Positions 1 to 10,517 of a DNA stretch of 64,000 nt are shown piece by piece. The DNA is taken from assembly GCF_011090165.1 (NCBI RefSeq), contig NZ_JAADJT010000006.1:372001-436000 (forward strand), written 5' to 3'. The first letter of the stretch is position 1, and every line of letters begins with the position of its first letter. This stretch comes from Duganella aceris. GTDB taxonomy: Bacteria > Pseudomonadota > Gammaproteobacteria > Burkholderiales > Burkholderiaceae_D. A program made the translations under genes and the position numbers. A model generated the notes under the pieces. The model was given only the letters and a program-made list of their open reading frames with translations. It was not told where the DNA came from and did not search any database.

Positions 1-1616
1 AGCTGACCAGGGGCCTGGAGCTCTCGACCGCCAAGAACCTGCAGGCCGGCGCGATGAAGAGCGCGATGCTGGAGACCGGCATCGCGATGCGCAACATCGG
101 CCTGCAATCGGACGTTAGCCTGATGCAGAAGGAAGAGCAAAAGGTCAAGGACCAGCGCCAGCGCTACGACAAGGCGCAGGCCGACCTGAAGGCGCTGGGC
201 CTGAACGAGGCCGAGAATAAAACCCTGGGCGAACTGGCGGCGCTGGAGGCCGACATCGACAAGGCCTTCAAGGAAGCGATCGGCCAGATCCTGGCCTTCA
301 ACAGCGAGGGCGGCGCCAAGGTCATTTCCGGCCGCATCGATCCGCTCAACACGCAGACGCTGGCGCTGATCAACAAGCTGGTCGACATGCAGGTCGCCAA
401 CGCCAAGGATGTCATGGACGGCTCGGTCAAGTCCGACCGCAACCTGATGATGATGCTGTTCGTGCTCGGCGGCGTCGCCGTCGCGCTGGGCGTGGTGTGC
501 GCGGCCGTCATCACCCGCTCGATCACGCTGCCGCTGGCGGGCGCGGTCGCGGTGGCGCAGAAGGTCGCCGCCGGCGAGCTGACCTCGCAGGTGACGGTCG
601 AGGGCAAGGATGAAACCAGCGAACTGCTGCAGGCGCTGAAGGACATGAACGAAAGCCTGGCCAAGACCGTCGGCGACGTGCGCAATGGTACCGAGCTGAT
701 CTCGACCGCGTCGCAGGAAATCGCCTCCGGCAACGCCGACCTGTCGGCCCGCACCGAATCGCAGGCCAGCTCGCTGGAGGAGACCGCCTCGTCGATGGAG
801 GAACTGACCTCCACCGTGAAGCAGAACGCCGACAACGCGCGTCAGGCCAACCAGCTGGCCGTGTCGGCCTCGTCGGTGGCGGAAAAGGGCGGCACCGTGG
901 TGGCGCAGGTGGTCGAGACCATGGGCTCGATCAAGGCCAGCTCCAGCAAGATCGTCGACATCATCGGCGTCATCGACGGCATCGCCTTCCAGACCAACAT
1001 CCTGGCGCTGAACGCGGCGGTCGAAGCGGCGCGCGCCGGCGAGCAGGGCAGGGGCTTCGCGGTGGTGGCGACCGAGGTGCGCAATCTGGCGCAGCGCTCG
1101 GCCGGCGCCGCCAAGGAAATCAAGGAACTGATCGGCGACTCGGTCGGCAAGGTCGACGCCGGCAGCAAGCTGGTCGACGAGGCCGGACAGACGATGGACC
1201 TGATCGTCACCTCGATCCGCCAGGTGGCCGACATCATGGGCGAGATCACCGCCGCCACCCAGGAACAGAGCAACGGCATCGAGGAAGTCAACCAGGCCAT
1301 CACCCAGATGGACGAGATGACGCAGCAGAACGCGGCGCTGGTCGAAGAGGCCGCCGCCGCCGCCGAGAGCATGCAGGAGCAGGCGCAGATGCTGGCGCAG
1401 GCGGTCAGCATCTTCAAGCTGTCGCATGACGAGACGATGCGCCGGCCGGCGCCGGCGCCGCGCCGCGCTTCGGTCGCGCCGACCGTCGCCGCCCCGGCCG
1501 CAGCGATCGCGGCGCCGCGCCCTGCGGCGCGTCCGGCCCCGGCCGCCGCCAAGCCCGCCCCGGCCAGGAAGGCCGGCGCCGCCGCGCCGTCCGGCGACGA
1601 CTGGGAAGAATTTTAA
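1..1616 (+). CDS. Methyl-accepting chemotaxis protein, 5' end outside window
   Basis: The reading frame is open from position 3, before the first ATG at 54, so the gene starts upstream of the window. What remains is the end of a four-helix-type periplasmic sensor domain, one membrane helix near 430-510 ([19 protein letters not shown]), a HAMP linker, and a full cytoplasmic signalling domain. The hairpin tip around 980-1060 ([20 protein letters not shown]) is the canonical CheA/CheW contact region. An Ala/Pro-rich tail follows and ends in DWEEF, which matches the xWxxF pentapeptide that tethers CheR and CheB in receptors such as Tsr (NWETF). cheR starts 75 bp downstream, so this is probably the first-line receptor of the operon. 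The ligand cannot be predicted. Confidence 0.95.
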   Translation, partial: LTRGLELSTAKNLQAGAMKSAMLETGIAMRNIGLQSDVSLMQKEEQKVKDQRQRYDKAQADLKALGLNEAENKTLGELAALEADIDKAFKEAIGQILAFNSEGGAKVISGRIDPLNTQTLALINKLVDMQVANAKDVMDGSVKSDRNLMMMLFVLGGVAVALGVVCAAVITRSITLPLAGAVAVAQKVAAGELTSQVTVEGKDETSELLQALKDMNESLAKTVGDVRNGTELISTASQEIASGNADLSARTESQASSLEETASSMEELTSTVKQNADNARQANQLAVSASSVAEKGGTVVAQVVETMGSIKASSSKIVDIIGVIDGIAFQTNILALNAAVEAARAGEQGRGFAVVATEVRNLAQRSAGAAKEIKELIGDSVGKVDAGSKLVDEAGQTMDLIVTSIRQVADIMGEITAATQEQSNGIEEVNQAITQMDEMTQQNAALVEEAAAAAESMQEQAQMLAQAVSIFKLSHDETMRRPAPAPRRASVAPTVAAPAAAIAAPRPAARPAPAAAKPAPARKAGAAAPSGDDWEEF

Positions 1617-1690
1617 GCTGTAGCCGTCGCGTGCGCCGGTGCGCGCGCGGCGGATGGCATAGTTAGTGCAGTCAAATAAAGGTTTAACAT

Positions 1691-2557
1691 ATGCCGCAAT
1701 CCAAAGACACGGTCAAAGAGTTCGACTTCAACCCCAAGGACTTCGAACGGGTGCGGGGCCTGATCTACAAGCGCGCCGGCATCTCGCTGGCCGACAGCAA
1801 GCAGGAGATGGTCTACAGCCGGCTGGCGCGGCGGCTGCGCGCCACCGGCATCGGCTCGTTCGCCAAGTACCTGGACGATCTGGAGGCCGGCCGCCTGGGC
1901 GAGGAATGGGAGTCGTTCACCAACGCGCTGACCACCAACCTGACCTCGTTCTTCCGCGAAGCGCACCACTTCCCGCTGCTGGCCGACCACATCAAGGGCA
2001 AGCGCGAGCCGCTGACCATCTGGTGCTCCGCCAGCTCCACCGGCGAGGAACCGTACTCGATCGCCATGACCGTCTGCGAGGCGTTCAACACGCTGACGCC
2101 GAACTGCCAGATCATCGCTACCGACATCGACACCAACGTGCTGGCCACCGCCGAACTGGGCGTCTACAACATGGACCGGCTGGACAAGATGTCGCCCGAG
2201 CGCTCGCGCCGCTTTTTCCTCAAGGGCAAAGGCGACCGCGAAGGCCAGGCGCGGGTGCGGCCGGAACTGCGCAACATGATCACCTTCAAGCAATTGAACC
2301 TGCTGGCCGACCAATGGCCGATCAGCGGCCAGTTCGACGTGATCTTCTGCCGCAACGTGATGATTTACTTCGACAAGGCGACACAGCGTAAAATACTGTC
2401 CCGCTTCGTCCCGTTGATGAAGCCCGACGCGCTGCTGTTCGCCGGGCACTCGGAAAACTTCCTGTATGTCTCGGAGTCGTTGAAACTGCGCGGCAAGACC
2501 GTCTACGAACTGGACGACAACGCCGCAGGCCGAAAAGCACCGTCGCAACGCACATGA
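1691..2557 (+). CDS. cheR: Chemotaxis protein methyltransferase CheR
   Basis: 288-residue SAM-dependent methyltransferase that methylates glutamates of chemoreceptors in the cytoplasm during adaptation. The N-terminal helical CheR domain is followed by TNLTSFFRE (about residues 82-90), the SAM-binding region WCSASSTGEEPYSIA (about 110-124), and the catalytic-domain motif FCRNVMIYF (about 222-230). The length is normal for the family. The ATG at 1691 follows an AAAGG Shine-Dalgarno-like stretch. It lies between the chemoreceptor and cheD in one operon. Confidence 0.97.
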   Translation: MPQSKDTVKEFDFNPKDFERVRGLIYKRAGISLADSKQEMVYSRLARRLRATGIGSFAKYLDDLEAGRLGEEWESFTNALTTNLTSFFREAHHFPLLADHIKGKREPLTIWCSASSTGEEPYSIAMTVCEAFNTLTPNCQIIATDIDTNVLATAELGVYNMDRLDKMSPERSRRFFLKGKGDREGQARVRPELRNMITFKQLNLLADQWPISGQFDVIFCRNVMIYFDKATQRKILSRFVPLMKPDALLFAGHSENFLYVSESLKLRGKTVYELDDNAAGRKAPSQRT

Positions 2558-2566
2558 GAATAAGCC

Positions 2567-3166
2567 ATGGACCTCGAACAATTTGCCACGAACGTTTATT
2601 ACGATAGAACGTTCGACTGCGAAGCCGCCAAGATACTGCCCGGCGAGTACTACTTCACCAACAAGGACATGTTGATCGTGACCGTGCTCGGCTCCTGCGT
2701 CTCGGCGTGCATCCGCGACCGCGTCACCGGCCTCGGCGGCATGAACCACTTCATGCTGCCGGACGGCGGCGGCGACAACGGCAGCCCGGTGTCGGCCTCG
2801 GCGCGCTACGGCACCTACGCCATGGAAATCCTGATCAACGATCTGCTCAAGGCCGGCGCCCGCCGGGAAAACCTGGAAGCGAAAGTGTTCGGCGGCGGCG
2901 CCGTGCTCAAGGGCTTCACCGCGATCAACGTCGGCGAGCGCAACGCCGCCTTCGTGCTGAACTTCCTCAAGGTCGAAAAGATCCGGGTGGTGGCCGAAGA
3001 CCTGAACGACATCCACCCGCGCAAGGTGTATTTCTTCCCGCGCACCGGCAAGGTGCTGGTCAAGAAGCTGATGCAAACCCATAACGACACGCTGGTCAAG
3101 CGTGAAACCGAGTATGCCAGCCGCCTCAAAGTGGCGCCGGTGGGTGGCGAGATCGATTTGTTTTGA
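2567..3166 (+). CDS. cheD: Chemoreceptor glutamine deamidase CheD
   Basis: 199-residue CheD. The family deamidates selected receptor glutamines to glutamates and in several bacteria binds CheC or CheY-P. The catalytic pair is visible as Cys44 in VLGSCVSAC and His61 in GGMNHFM; the 17-residue spacing equals that of characterised CheD proteins (C27/H44 in Thermotoga). It starts 9 bp after cheR and is followed by cheB, so the three receptor-modifying enzymes are cotranscribed. No cheC is present in the window; CheZ is the phosphatase here. Confidence 0.96.
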   Translation: MDLEQFATNVYYDRTFDCEAAKILPGEYYFTNKDMLIVTVLGSCVSACIRDRVTGLGGMNHFMLPDGGGDNGSPVSASARYGTYAMEILINDLLKAGARRENLEAKVFGGGAVLKGFTAINVGERNAAFVLNFLKVEKIRVVAEDLNDIHPRKVYFFPRTGKVLVKKLMQTHNDTLVKRETEYASRLKVAPVGGEIDLF

Positions 3167-3194
3167 CAGGGCATAGCCCGGAAAGTAGCGTTTT

Positions 3195-4265
3195 ATGAAG
3201 ATCAAAGTCCTGGTCTGCGACGACTCCGCGTTGATCCGCAGCGTGATGAGCGAGATCATCAACTCCCAGCCCGACATGGAAGTGGTCGGCGCCGCGCCCG
3301 ATCCGCTGGTCGCCCGTGAGTTGATCAAACAAACCAACCCCGACGTGCTGACGCTGGACGTCGAGATGCCGAAGATGGACGGCCTCGACTTCCTGGAAAA
3401 ACTGATGCGGCTGCGACCGATGCCGGTGGTGATGGTGTCCTCGCTGACCGAGCGCGGCTCCGAGATCACCATGCGCGCGCTGGAGCTGGGCGCGGTCGAC
3501 TTCGTCACCAAGCCGAAGATCTCGATCCAGGCCGGCATGCGCGAATACACCGAACTGATCACCGACAAGATCCGCGCCGCCTCCAAGGCGCGGGTGCGCG
3601 CCCGCACGCTGCCGCAGCCGGGTGCCGACGGCCACGCGCCATTGCCGCAGCTGCGCAATCCGCTGACCTCGTCGGAAAAGCTGATCATCATCGGCGCCTC
3701 CACCGGCGGCACCGAGGCGATCCGAGAATTCCTGATGCAGATGCCGTCCGACTGTCCCGGCATCCTGATCACCCAGCACATGCCGGAAGGGTTCACACGC
3801 TCGTTCGCCAAGCGGCTCGACTCGCTGTGCAAGATCTCGGTGCAGGAGGCGGCCGGCAACGAACGCGTGCTGCCGGGCCACGCCTACATCGCCCCCGGCC
3901 ACTCGCACCTGTACCTGACCCGCAGCGGCGCCAACTACATGACCAAGATCGACCAGGCCGAGCCGGTCAACCGCCACCGGCCGTCGGTCGACGTGCTGTT
4001 CCGTTCGGCCGCGCAGGCGGCCGGCAAGAACGCGGTCGGCGTGATCCTGACCGGCATGGGCAAGGACGGCGCGGCCGGCATGCTGGAGATGAAGAACGCC
4101 GGGGCGTATAATTTCGCCCAGGACGAAGCCAGCTGCGTGGTGTTCGGCATGCCGCGCGAAGCGATCGCGGTGGGCGCGGCGCACGAGGTCGGTGCTTTGC
4201 AGGCGCTGCCCGGCATGGTGCTCGGCCATCTGGCGCAGCACGGCATGCGCGCCTTGCGCGTATAA
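3195..4265 (+). CDS. cheB: Chemotaxis response regulator protein-glutamate methylesterase CheB
   Basis: 356-residue two-domain protein. The receiver domain (1-120) has the phospho-acceptor Asp55 in [12 protein letters not shown] and acidic pocket residues in VCDDSA. The C-terminal methylesterase domain (about 160-356) shows Ser169 in GASTGG, His195 in TQHMPEGF and Asp at about 291 in [10 protein letters not shown]. CheA-dependent phosphorylation activates the esterase, which removes receptor methyl groups in opposition to CheR. It is the last gene before a 124-bp gap that precedes cheY. Confidence 0.97.
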   Translation: MKIKVLVCDDSALIRSVMSEIINSQPDMEVVGAAPDPLVARELIKQTNPDVLTLDVEMPKMDGLDFLEKLMRLRPMPVVMVSSLTERGSEITMRALELGAVDFVTKPKISIQAGMREYTELITDKIRAASKARVRARTLPQPGADGHAPLPQLRNPLTSSEKLIIIGASTGGTEAIREFLMQMPSDCPGILITQHMPEGFTRSFAKRLDSLCKISVQEAAGNERVLPGHAYIAPGHSHLYLTRSGANYMTKIDQAEPVNRHRPSVDVLFRSAAQAAGKNAVGVILTGMGKDGAAGMLEMKNAGAYNFAQDEASCVVFGMPREAIAVGAAHEVGALQALPGMVLGHLAQHGMRALRV

Positions 4266-4389
4266 ATTCGCCAAGTGTGACGTTTTACTGCGACTTTGTT
4301 CGCCTTAGAGCAACGAAAATGCTATCCTACAACTTGCTGGCAAATGTAGGCACTATTAACAACCGCGTAGAGAAACAACGGAGTAATTC

Positions 4390-4779
4390 ATGGCTGATCC
4401 AAAGATGAAATTTTTAGTTGTTGACGATTTTTCGACGATGCGCCGCATCGTCCGGAATCTGTTAAAAGAACTGGGTTATGCCAATGTCGATGAGGCGGAA
4501 GACGGTGTGATGGCGCTGGCGAAACTGCGCGCGGAATCGTTCGACTTCGTGGTGTCCGACTGGAACATGCCGAACATGGACGGCTTGACGATGTTGCAAA
4601 ACATTCGCGCCGATCCGGCCCTGGCCAAGCTGCCGGTGCTGATGGTGACCGCCGAAGCCAAGAAAGAAAACATCATCGCCGCGGCCCAGGCCGGCGCGAA
4701 TGGTTATGTGGTCAAGCCGTTCACGGCCGCCACGCTGGATGAAAAACTCAACAAGATCTTCGAAAAACTCGGAGCTTGA
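4390..4779 (+). CDS. cheY: Chemotaxis response regulator CheY
   Basis: 129-residue single-domain receiver. Asp57 in [12 protein letters not shown] is the phosphorylation site; Asp12/Asp13, Thr87 (MVTAEA) and Lys109 (YVVKPF) complete the active site. Phospho-CheY binds the flagellar switch protein FliM and changes rotor direction. It follows a 124-bp gap after cheB, which could hold its own promoter, although I could not assign a convincing one. The stop codon abuts or overlaps the start of cheZ, so the two are translationally coupled. Confidence 0.97.
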   Translation: MADPKMKFLVVDDFSTMRRIVRNLLKELGYANVDEAEDGVMALAKLRAESFDFVVSDWNMPNMDGLTMLQNIRADPALAKLPVLMVTAEAKKENIIAAAQAGANGYVVKPFTAATLDEKLNKIFEKLGA

Positions 4780-4781
4780 TG

Positions 4782-5432
4782 ATGTCTGAGCAACACAGCA
4801 CCGCCGCCGCGAACGCGGCGGTGGAGCCGAACGAGGAGTTTTTGTCGCGTATCGGTCACATGACCCGGGCCCTACATGACAGCTTGCGCGGTCTGGGCCT
4901 GGACAAATTGATAGAAAAAGCCGCGTCGGACATTCCCGACGCGCGCGACCGGCTCGATTATGTGGCGCGTCTGAGCGAAGACGCGGCGCAGAAAGTCTTG
5001 AACGCCACCGATGCCGCCGGTCCGCTGCAGGACCGCATCGCCGGCGACGCCAGGCAACTGAGCGCCGGCTGGCAGGCGCTGCTGGCGTCCGGCGCCGGCG
5101 CCGATCCGGCGTGGCAAGCGCTGGCGCGCCAGACCGTGGCCGCGCTGGACGGCGCCACCGCCGACACCGGCGCCACCAAGGCGCATCTGATGGACATCAT
5201 GATGGCGCAGGATTTCCAGGACTTGACCGGGCAGGTGATCAAAAAGGTCACCTCGATCGCGCAAAACCTGGAACAGCAGCTGGTACAGATGCTGATCGAC
5301 TTCGCGCCGGAACAGATGAAGAAGGAAATCGACAACGGCTTGCTGAACGGACCGCAAATCGATCCAAGCCGCGAGAACGTGGTGGCTGACCAGGGTCAGG
5401 TGGACGATCTGCTGGACAGCCTGGGCTTCTGA
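4782..5432 (+). CDS. cheZ: Protein phosphatase CheZ
   Basis: Encodes the phosphatase that accelerates CheY-P dephosphorylation. The catalytic glutamine region DFQDLTGQVIKKV sits on the long helical hairpin, and the extreme C-terminus QVDDLLDSLGF matches the conserved CheY-binding tail. Length is 216 residues. Two adjacent ATGs (4779 and 4782) follow GGAG at 4771-4774; the second gives the better 7-nt spacing and is used here. The first overlaps the cheY stop codon. Presence of CheZ is typical of beta- and gammaproteobacteria. Confidence 0.95.
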   Translation: MSEQHSTAAANAAVEPNEEFLSRIGHMTRALHDSLRGLGLDKLIEKAASDIPDARDRLDYVARLSEDAAQKVLNATDAAGPLQDRIAGDARQLSAGWQALLASGAGADPAWQALARQTVAALDGATADTGATKAHLMDIMMAQDFQDLTGQVIKKVTSIAQNLEQQLVQMLIDFAPEQMKKEIDNGLLNGPQIDPSRENVVADQGQVDDLLDSLGF

Positions 5433-5458
5433 TCTTTTGTATCTCCTTGCGATAAGCC

Positions 5459-6676
5459 ATGCATCAAACCAATTTTCTCGTCCGTGAGCCGTTGCTGGAC
5501 GCCCAGCAGCGGGTGGTCGGCTACGAACTCTGCTGGCAACAGCCCAGCGTGTCGGCGCCGGCCGCGTCCAGCGCCGACGCGCTGGAATCGCTGATCGGCT
5601 TCGTCGCCGAGCAAGTGGTCGACGACGACGACGGCTGGCGGCTGCGCGACAAAACCCTGTTCCTTGAAGCGGTCCCGGCCATGCTGTCGACCGACGCGCT
5701 GTATCGGCTGCCGCCGGAACGCACGGTGCTGTCGATCAAGGCGGCCGAGCTGGCCAATCCCGACACCTTGTCGGCGGTGCAGGGGCTGCGCGCCGGCGGC
5801 GTCGGCATCTTGCTGCGCGACGCCGACCTGGCGCGCATCGGCACCCGTCTGCCGAGCATCGCCTCGTATGTGGAAGTCCGTTTTTCCGGCGCCGACGTCG
5901 GCGCGCAGGCGCGCACCTATGCCGCGCTGAAGCAATCGACGGTCGGCATGGTGGCGCGGCCGGTCAGCAACTGGGCCGACTTCGACGCCTGCGCCGCGCT
6001 GGGCCTGAACGCCTTCGTCGGCAAGCTGCACCTGACGCCGCGTCCGAGCCGCGACACCAAGGGCTTGAACCCGGCGCAAACCATCATCATGCAGCTGATG
6101 CAGATGGTGCGGCAGAACGCCGACCTGCCACAGCTGGAAGCGGTGCTGAAGCGCGACGCCACGCTGTCGTACAAGCTGCTGCGCTTCATCAACTCGGCCG
6201 GTTTCGGCGCCGGGCGCGAGATCCAGTCGCTGAAGCAGGCGCTGACGCTGCTCGGCTACACGCCGCTGTACCGCTGGCTGACCTTGCTGCTGGCCACGGC
6301 CAGCACCTCCGGTTACTCGCCGGTGCTGCTGGAGACGGCGGTGGTGCGCGGCCGCCTGGCCGAACTGCTCGGGCAGGGCGCGATGGGCAAGAGCGAGGCG
6401 GAGAACATCTTCGTCGCCGGCATGTTCTCGCTGCTGGACCGCTTGCTGGGCATTTCGATGGAGGAAGTGCTGGCCAACGTGCAACTGACCGACGACGTGG
6501 TCGCGGCGCTGCTGACGCGCAGCGGCAAGTACGGCCCGTACCTGGCGCTGGCCGAGGCCTGCGAACTGAATTCCGACCTGGTGGCCTCGCTGGCCGCGAC
6601 CCTGAAGCTGAGCCCGCTGGACGTCAACAAAGCCCACCTCTCCGCCCTGGCCTGGGCCCAAAACGTCGCCGCTTGA
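5459..6676 (+). CDS. EAL-like/HDOD domain signalling protein
   Basis: 405 residues of the YuxH-type architecture: an N-terminal EAL-like domain (about 1-190) followed by an HDOD domain (about 200-390). The EAL signature is degenerate. The opening reads LVREPLLDAQQRVVGYEL with no EAL triad at the usual place, so phosphodiesterase activity is unlikely. The HDOD part shows LLRFINSAGFG and ALTLLGYTPLYRWLTLL. Such proteins act as regulatory scaffolds in cyclic-di-GMP and motility circuits. It begins 26 bp after cheZ and probably ends the chemotaxis operon. The partner and signal are unknown. Confidence 0.88.
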   Translation: MHQTNFLVREPLLDAQQRVVGYELCWQQPSVSAPAASSADALESLIGFVAEQVVDDDDGWRLRDKTLFLEAVPAMLSTDALYRLPPERTVLSIKAAELANPDTLSAVQGLRAGGVGILLRDADLARIGTRLPSIASYVEVRFSGADVGAQARTYAALKQSTVGMVARPVSNWADFDACAALGLNAFVGKLHLTPRPSRDTKGLNPAQTIIMQLMQMVRQNADLPQLEAVLKRDATLSYKLLRFINSAGFGAGREIQSLKQALTLLGYTPLYRWLTLLLATASTSGYSPVLLETAVVRGRLAELLGQGAMGKSEAENIFVAGMFSLLDRLLGISMEEVLANVQLTDDVVAALLTRSGKYGPYLALAEACELNSDLVASLAATLKLSPLDVNKAHLSALAWAQNVAA

Positions 6677-6739
6677 GCCGCCGCAAGCGGCACCTGTGCA
6701 CCTGTTGACATGCCCTGTTGCGAGGCAGAAGATAGGCGC

Positions 6740-8151
<1,412 letters not shown>

Positions 8152-9114
8152 TCAGGCCGGCGAATAGGCCAGCCGCACGTAAATCGGCGCGAACGGCTCG
8201 GCCTGGGTAATTTCAATCAGCGTCTCTTTGGCCAGTTCCAGCAGCGCGACGAAGTTCACCACCACCACCGGCACGCCGCCGGCGATGTCGAACAGGTCGG
8301 CGAACTCGACGAAGCGGCTCGATTGCAGGCGGCGCAGGATGCCGGTCATGTGCTCGCGCACCGACAGCTCCTCGCGGCTGATCTTGTGGTGCTGGGTCAG
8401 CTTGGCGCGTTTTATCACGTCCAGCCAGGCCTGCTGCAGATCGATCGGCTCCACCTCCGGCCAGGTCGGCGCCAGGCTTTGCTCGATGAAGATCTGGGTG
8501 CGCACGAAATCGCGGTCCAGCTGCGGAATCGTGTTCAGGTCGTAGGCGGCCAGCTTGATTTGTTCGTATTCCAGCAGCCGGCGCACCAGCTCGGCGCGCG
8601 GATCGTCCGACTCGGCGTCCAGTTCGACATGACGCTGCGGCAGCAGCATGCGCGACTTGATCTCGATCAGCATCGCCGCCATCAGCAGATACTCGGCCGC
8701 CAGCTCCAGGTTGGACAGGCGGATCTGGTCGACATATTTCAGGTATTGCAGCGTCAGCTGCGCCATCGGGATGTCGAGGATGTTGAAGTTTTGCTTGCGG
8801 ATCAGGTACAGCAGCAAGTCCAGCGGGCCTTCGAAGGCGTCGAGGAAGATTTCCAGCGCGTCCGGCGGGATGTACAGATCGGTGGGCAGCTTGAGCAGCG
8901 GTTCGCCGTACAGGCGGGCGAGGGCGGAGACTTCGGTGGTGACGGCGGCGGCCTCGGCCACCACCGCATCGGGCACCACAGGATCAACCACCACAGGATC
9001 GGCCACTACATCGGGCGCCTTCAGCGACGCCGAAGCCGCCGCCTCGGCCGCGTCGTCGGCGGCTACAGGCAGCTGGTCATCCGCCGCGTCGGCGTCCATA
9101 TCGTGTGGCAACAT
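8152..9114 (-). CDS. scpA: Segregation and condensation protein A (ScpA)
   Basis: 320 residues. ScpA is the kleisin subunit that bridges SMC heads and ScpB in the chromosome condensation complex. The core starts near residue 80 with ALEIFLDAFEGPLDLLLYLI, the classical ScpA opening, and continues through the SMC-binding helical region to a winged-helix C-terminus. The first 70 residues are an Ala/Val/Asp-rich low-complexity extension (repeated DPVV-type segments), which is longer than in most homologues. Internal starts such as the Met at 9099 are possible. The stop is 54 bp from panC on the same strand. Confidence 0.93.
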   Translation of the reverse strand: MLPHDMDADAADDQLPVAADDAAEAAASASLKAPDVVADPVVVDPVVPDAVVAEAAAVTTEVSALARLYGEPLLKLPTDLYIPPDALEIFLDAFEGPLDLLLYLIRKQNFNILDIPMAQLTLQYLKYVDQIRLSNLELAAEYLLMAAMLIEIKSRMLLPQRHVELDAESDDPRAELVRRLLEYEQIKLAAYDLNTIPQLDRDFVRTQIFIEQSLAPTWPEVEPIDLQQAWLDVIKRAKLTQHHKISREELSVREHMTGILRRLQSSRFVEFADLFDIAGGVPVVVVNFVALLELAKETLIEITQAEPFAPIYVRLAYSPA

Positions 9115-9132
9115 CCGTGCCGCCCAGAAGAT

Positions 9133-9342
9133 TTAGACTTTGTTCTGGTAAACGTAAGCTTGTTGCTTGATGGCCGATTTGAGCTGACGCTCCTGCTCAT
9201 CCAGCGACACCGGCGGACGATCCCACAGCAGCGCGCGGCCCGCTTGCTGGCCCGCCTCCATGCCCGGATTCTTTTCCTTCAGCGCCTTGATGAACAGGGT
9301 GTGATCGGATTCGTACATCGAGTGTTGTTTAGAAAGTTTCAT
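9133..9342 (-). CDS. DUF3460 family small protein
   Basis: 69 residues, or 61 if translation starts at the internal Met at 9318 that begins MYESDHT, the usual start of this family. Conserved-looking features are YESDHTLFIKALKEKNP, GRALLWDRPPVSLDEQ and the terminal QQAYVYQ. The family is restricted to betaproteobacteria and typically sits upstream of scpA, as here. No function is known. It ends 18 bp before the scpA start, implying cotranscription. Confidence 0.85.
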   Translation of the reverse strand: MKLSKQHSMYESDHTLFIKALKEKNPGMEAGQQAGRALLWDRPPVSLDEQERQLKSAIKQQAYVYQNKV

Positions 9343-9488
9343 ATTGTCTAAGTAGGTGAATCAGCAGCGTGTATTTTACCGCGCCGCAGCGCTCGGGCGC
9401 TAATCCTATCGCGCCGCGCCGGCCGTAACCGGCGGAATCGGTTATGCTCGCTGAAGTAATGTTGCATAGTTATCACGGAAACCGCCGC

Positions 9489-10391
9489 ATGAGCACACGC
9501 CTCGCCCCGAAAACCATCTTTTTACTGACCCTGCCGCCGCTGCTGTGGGCCGGCAACGCCATCGTCGGCCGGCTGGTGCACGATCTGTTGCCGCCGGTGC
9601 TGCTCAACTTTCTGCGCTGGCTGATCGCCTTTTTCGTCCTGCTGGCGCTGGCCGGACCGGTGTTCCGGCCGCAGGCGGGGTTGTGGCGGCACTGGAAGCG
9701 GTATGCGATGCTGGGCCTGCTCGGCATCGGCCTGTACAACGCGCTGCAATACTTGGCGCTGCAAAGTTCGACGCCGATCAACGTCACGCTGGTCGCCTCC
9801 GGCATGCCGGTGTGGATGATGCTGACCGGCCGGCTGTTCTTCGCCGTGCGGGTGACGCGGCGCCAAGTGGCTGGCGCCGTGCTGTCGATCGCCGGCGTGC
9901 TGGTGGTGCTGGCGCGCGGCGAATGGCGCCACGTGCTGGAATTGCGGCTGGTGGCGGGCGACCTGTTCATGATCCTCGCCACCATCGCCTGGTCGCTGTA
10001 TAGCTGGATGCTGACGCGGACCCAGGAGCCGGTCGCGCTGCGCGCCGACTGGGCCGGCTTCCTGCTGGCGCAGGTCGGCTTCGGCGTGTTGTGGTCGGGC
10101 GGTTTTGCGCTCGGCGAGCAGGCGCTGGGCGCGATCCCGGTGCAATGGAGCTGGACGCTGGCGGCGGCGCTGGCCTACGTCGCGATCGGGCCGGCGGTGA
10201 TCGCGTTCCGCTGCTGGGGCGCGGGCGTGCAGCAGGCCGGCCCGTCGGTCGGCGCGTTCTTCGTCAACCTGACGCCGCTGTTCACCGCGCTGCTGTCGTC
10301 GGCCTTCCTCGGCGAAGCGCCGCACGGCTACCACGCGATCGCCTTTGCGCTGATCGTCGCCGGCATTGTCGTCTCGGCGCGGCGCAGCTAG
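9489..10391 (+). CDS. DMT superfamily transporter (EamA domains)
   Basis: About 300 residues with roughly ten predicted hydrophobic helices arranged as two EamA repeats (about residues 8-140 and 150-295), the hallmark of drug/metabolite exporters of the inner membrane. The N-terminal repeat includes LPPLLWAGNAIVGRLVHDLL, a typical EamA opening. The start at 9489 (MSTRLAPK) places the first helix correctly; an upstream ATG at 9444 would add an unusual hydrophilic leader. The substrate cannot be predicted. It is a single gene with its own upstream gap of about 145 bp. Confidence 0.88.
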   Translation: MSTRLAPKTIFLLTLPPLLWAGNAIVGRLVHDLLPPVLLNFLRWLIAFFVLLALAGPVFRPQAGLWRHWKRYAMLGLLGIGLYNALQYLALQSSTPINVTLVASGMPVWMMLTGRLFFAVRVTRRQVAGAVLSIAGVLVVLARGEWRHVLELRLVAGDLFMILATIAWSLYSWMLTRTQEPVALRADWAGFLLAQVGFGVLWSGGFALGEQALGAIPVQWSWTLAAALAYVAIGPAVIAFRCWGAGVQQAGPSVGAFFVNLTPLFTALLSSAFLGEAPHGYHAIAFALIVAGIVVSARRS

Positions 10392-10517
10392 CCGCCGCCA
10401 CTGCCGCCGTCGCCACCGTGGCCTCCATCGCGTTGACGCTGGTTAATATGCTCGGGGGCAGGCGGCCATACACTGACACGCTCCGGCGCAATGCGCCTGT
10501 TTCCTGGAGCGAAAAAC

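Noticed and set aside
1613..3859. Long antisense frame (748 codons) opposite cheR, cheD and cheB
   Set aside because: It lies antisense to three certain chemotaxis genes and has the His/Arg/Val/Gly-rich composition expected of a reverse frame in high-GC DNA. Similar antisense frames (for example 10764-13298, 13258-15024, 44549-46369, 59052-62045) were dismissed for the same reason.
4266..4389. Sigma-28 promoter in the cheB-cheY gap
   Set aside because: No sequence with both half-sites and an 11-bp spacer was found; the closest matches are poor.
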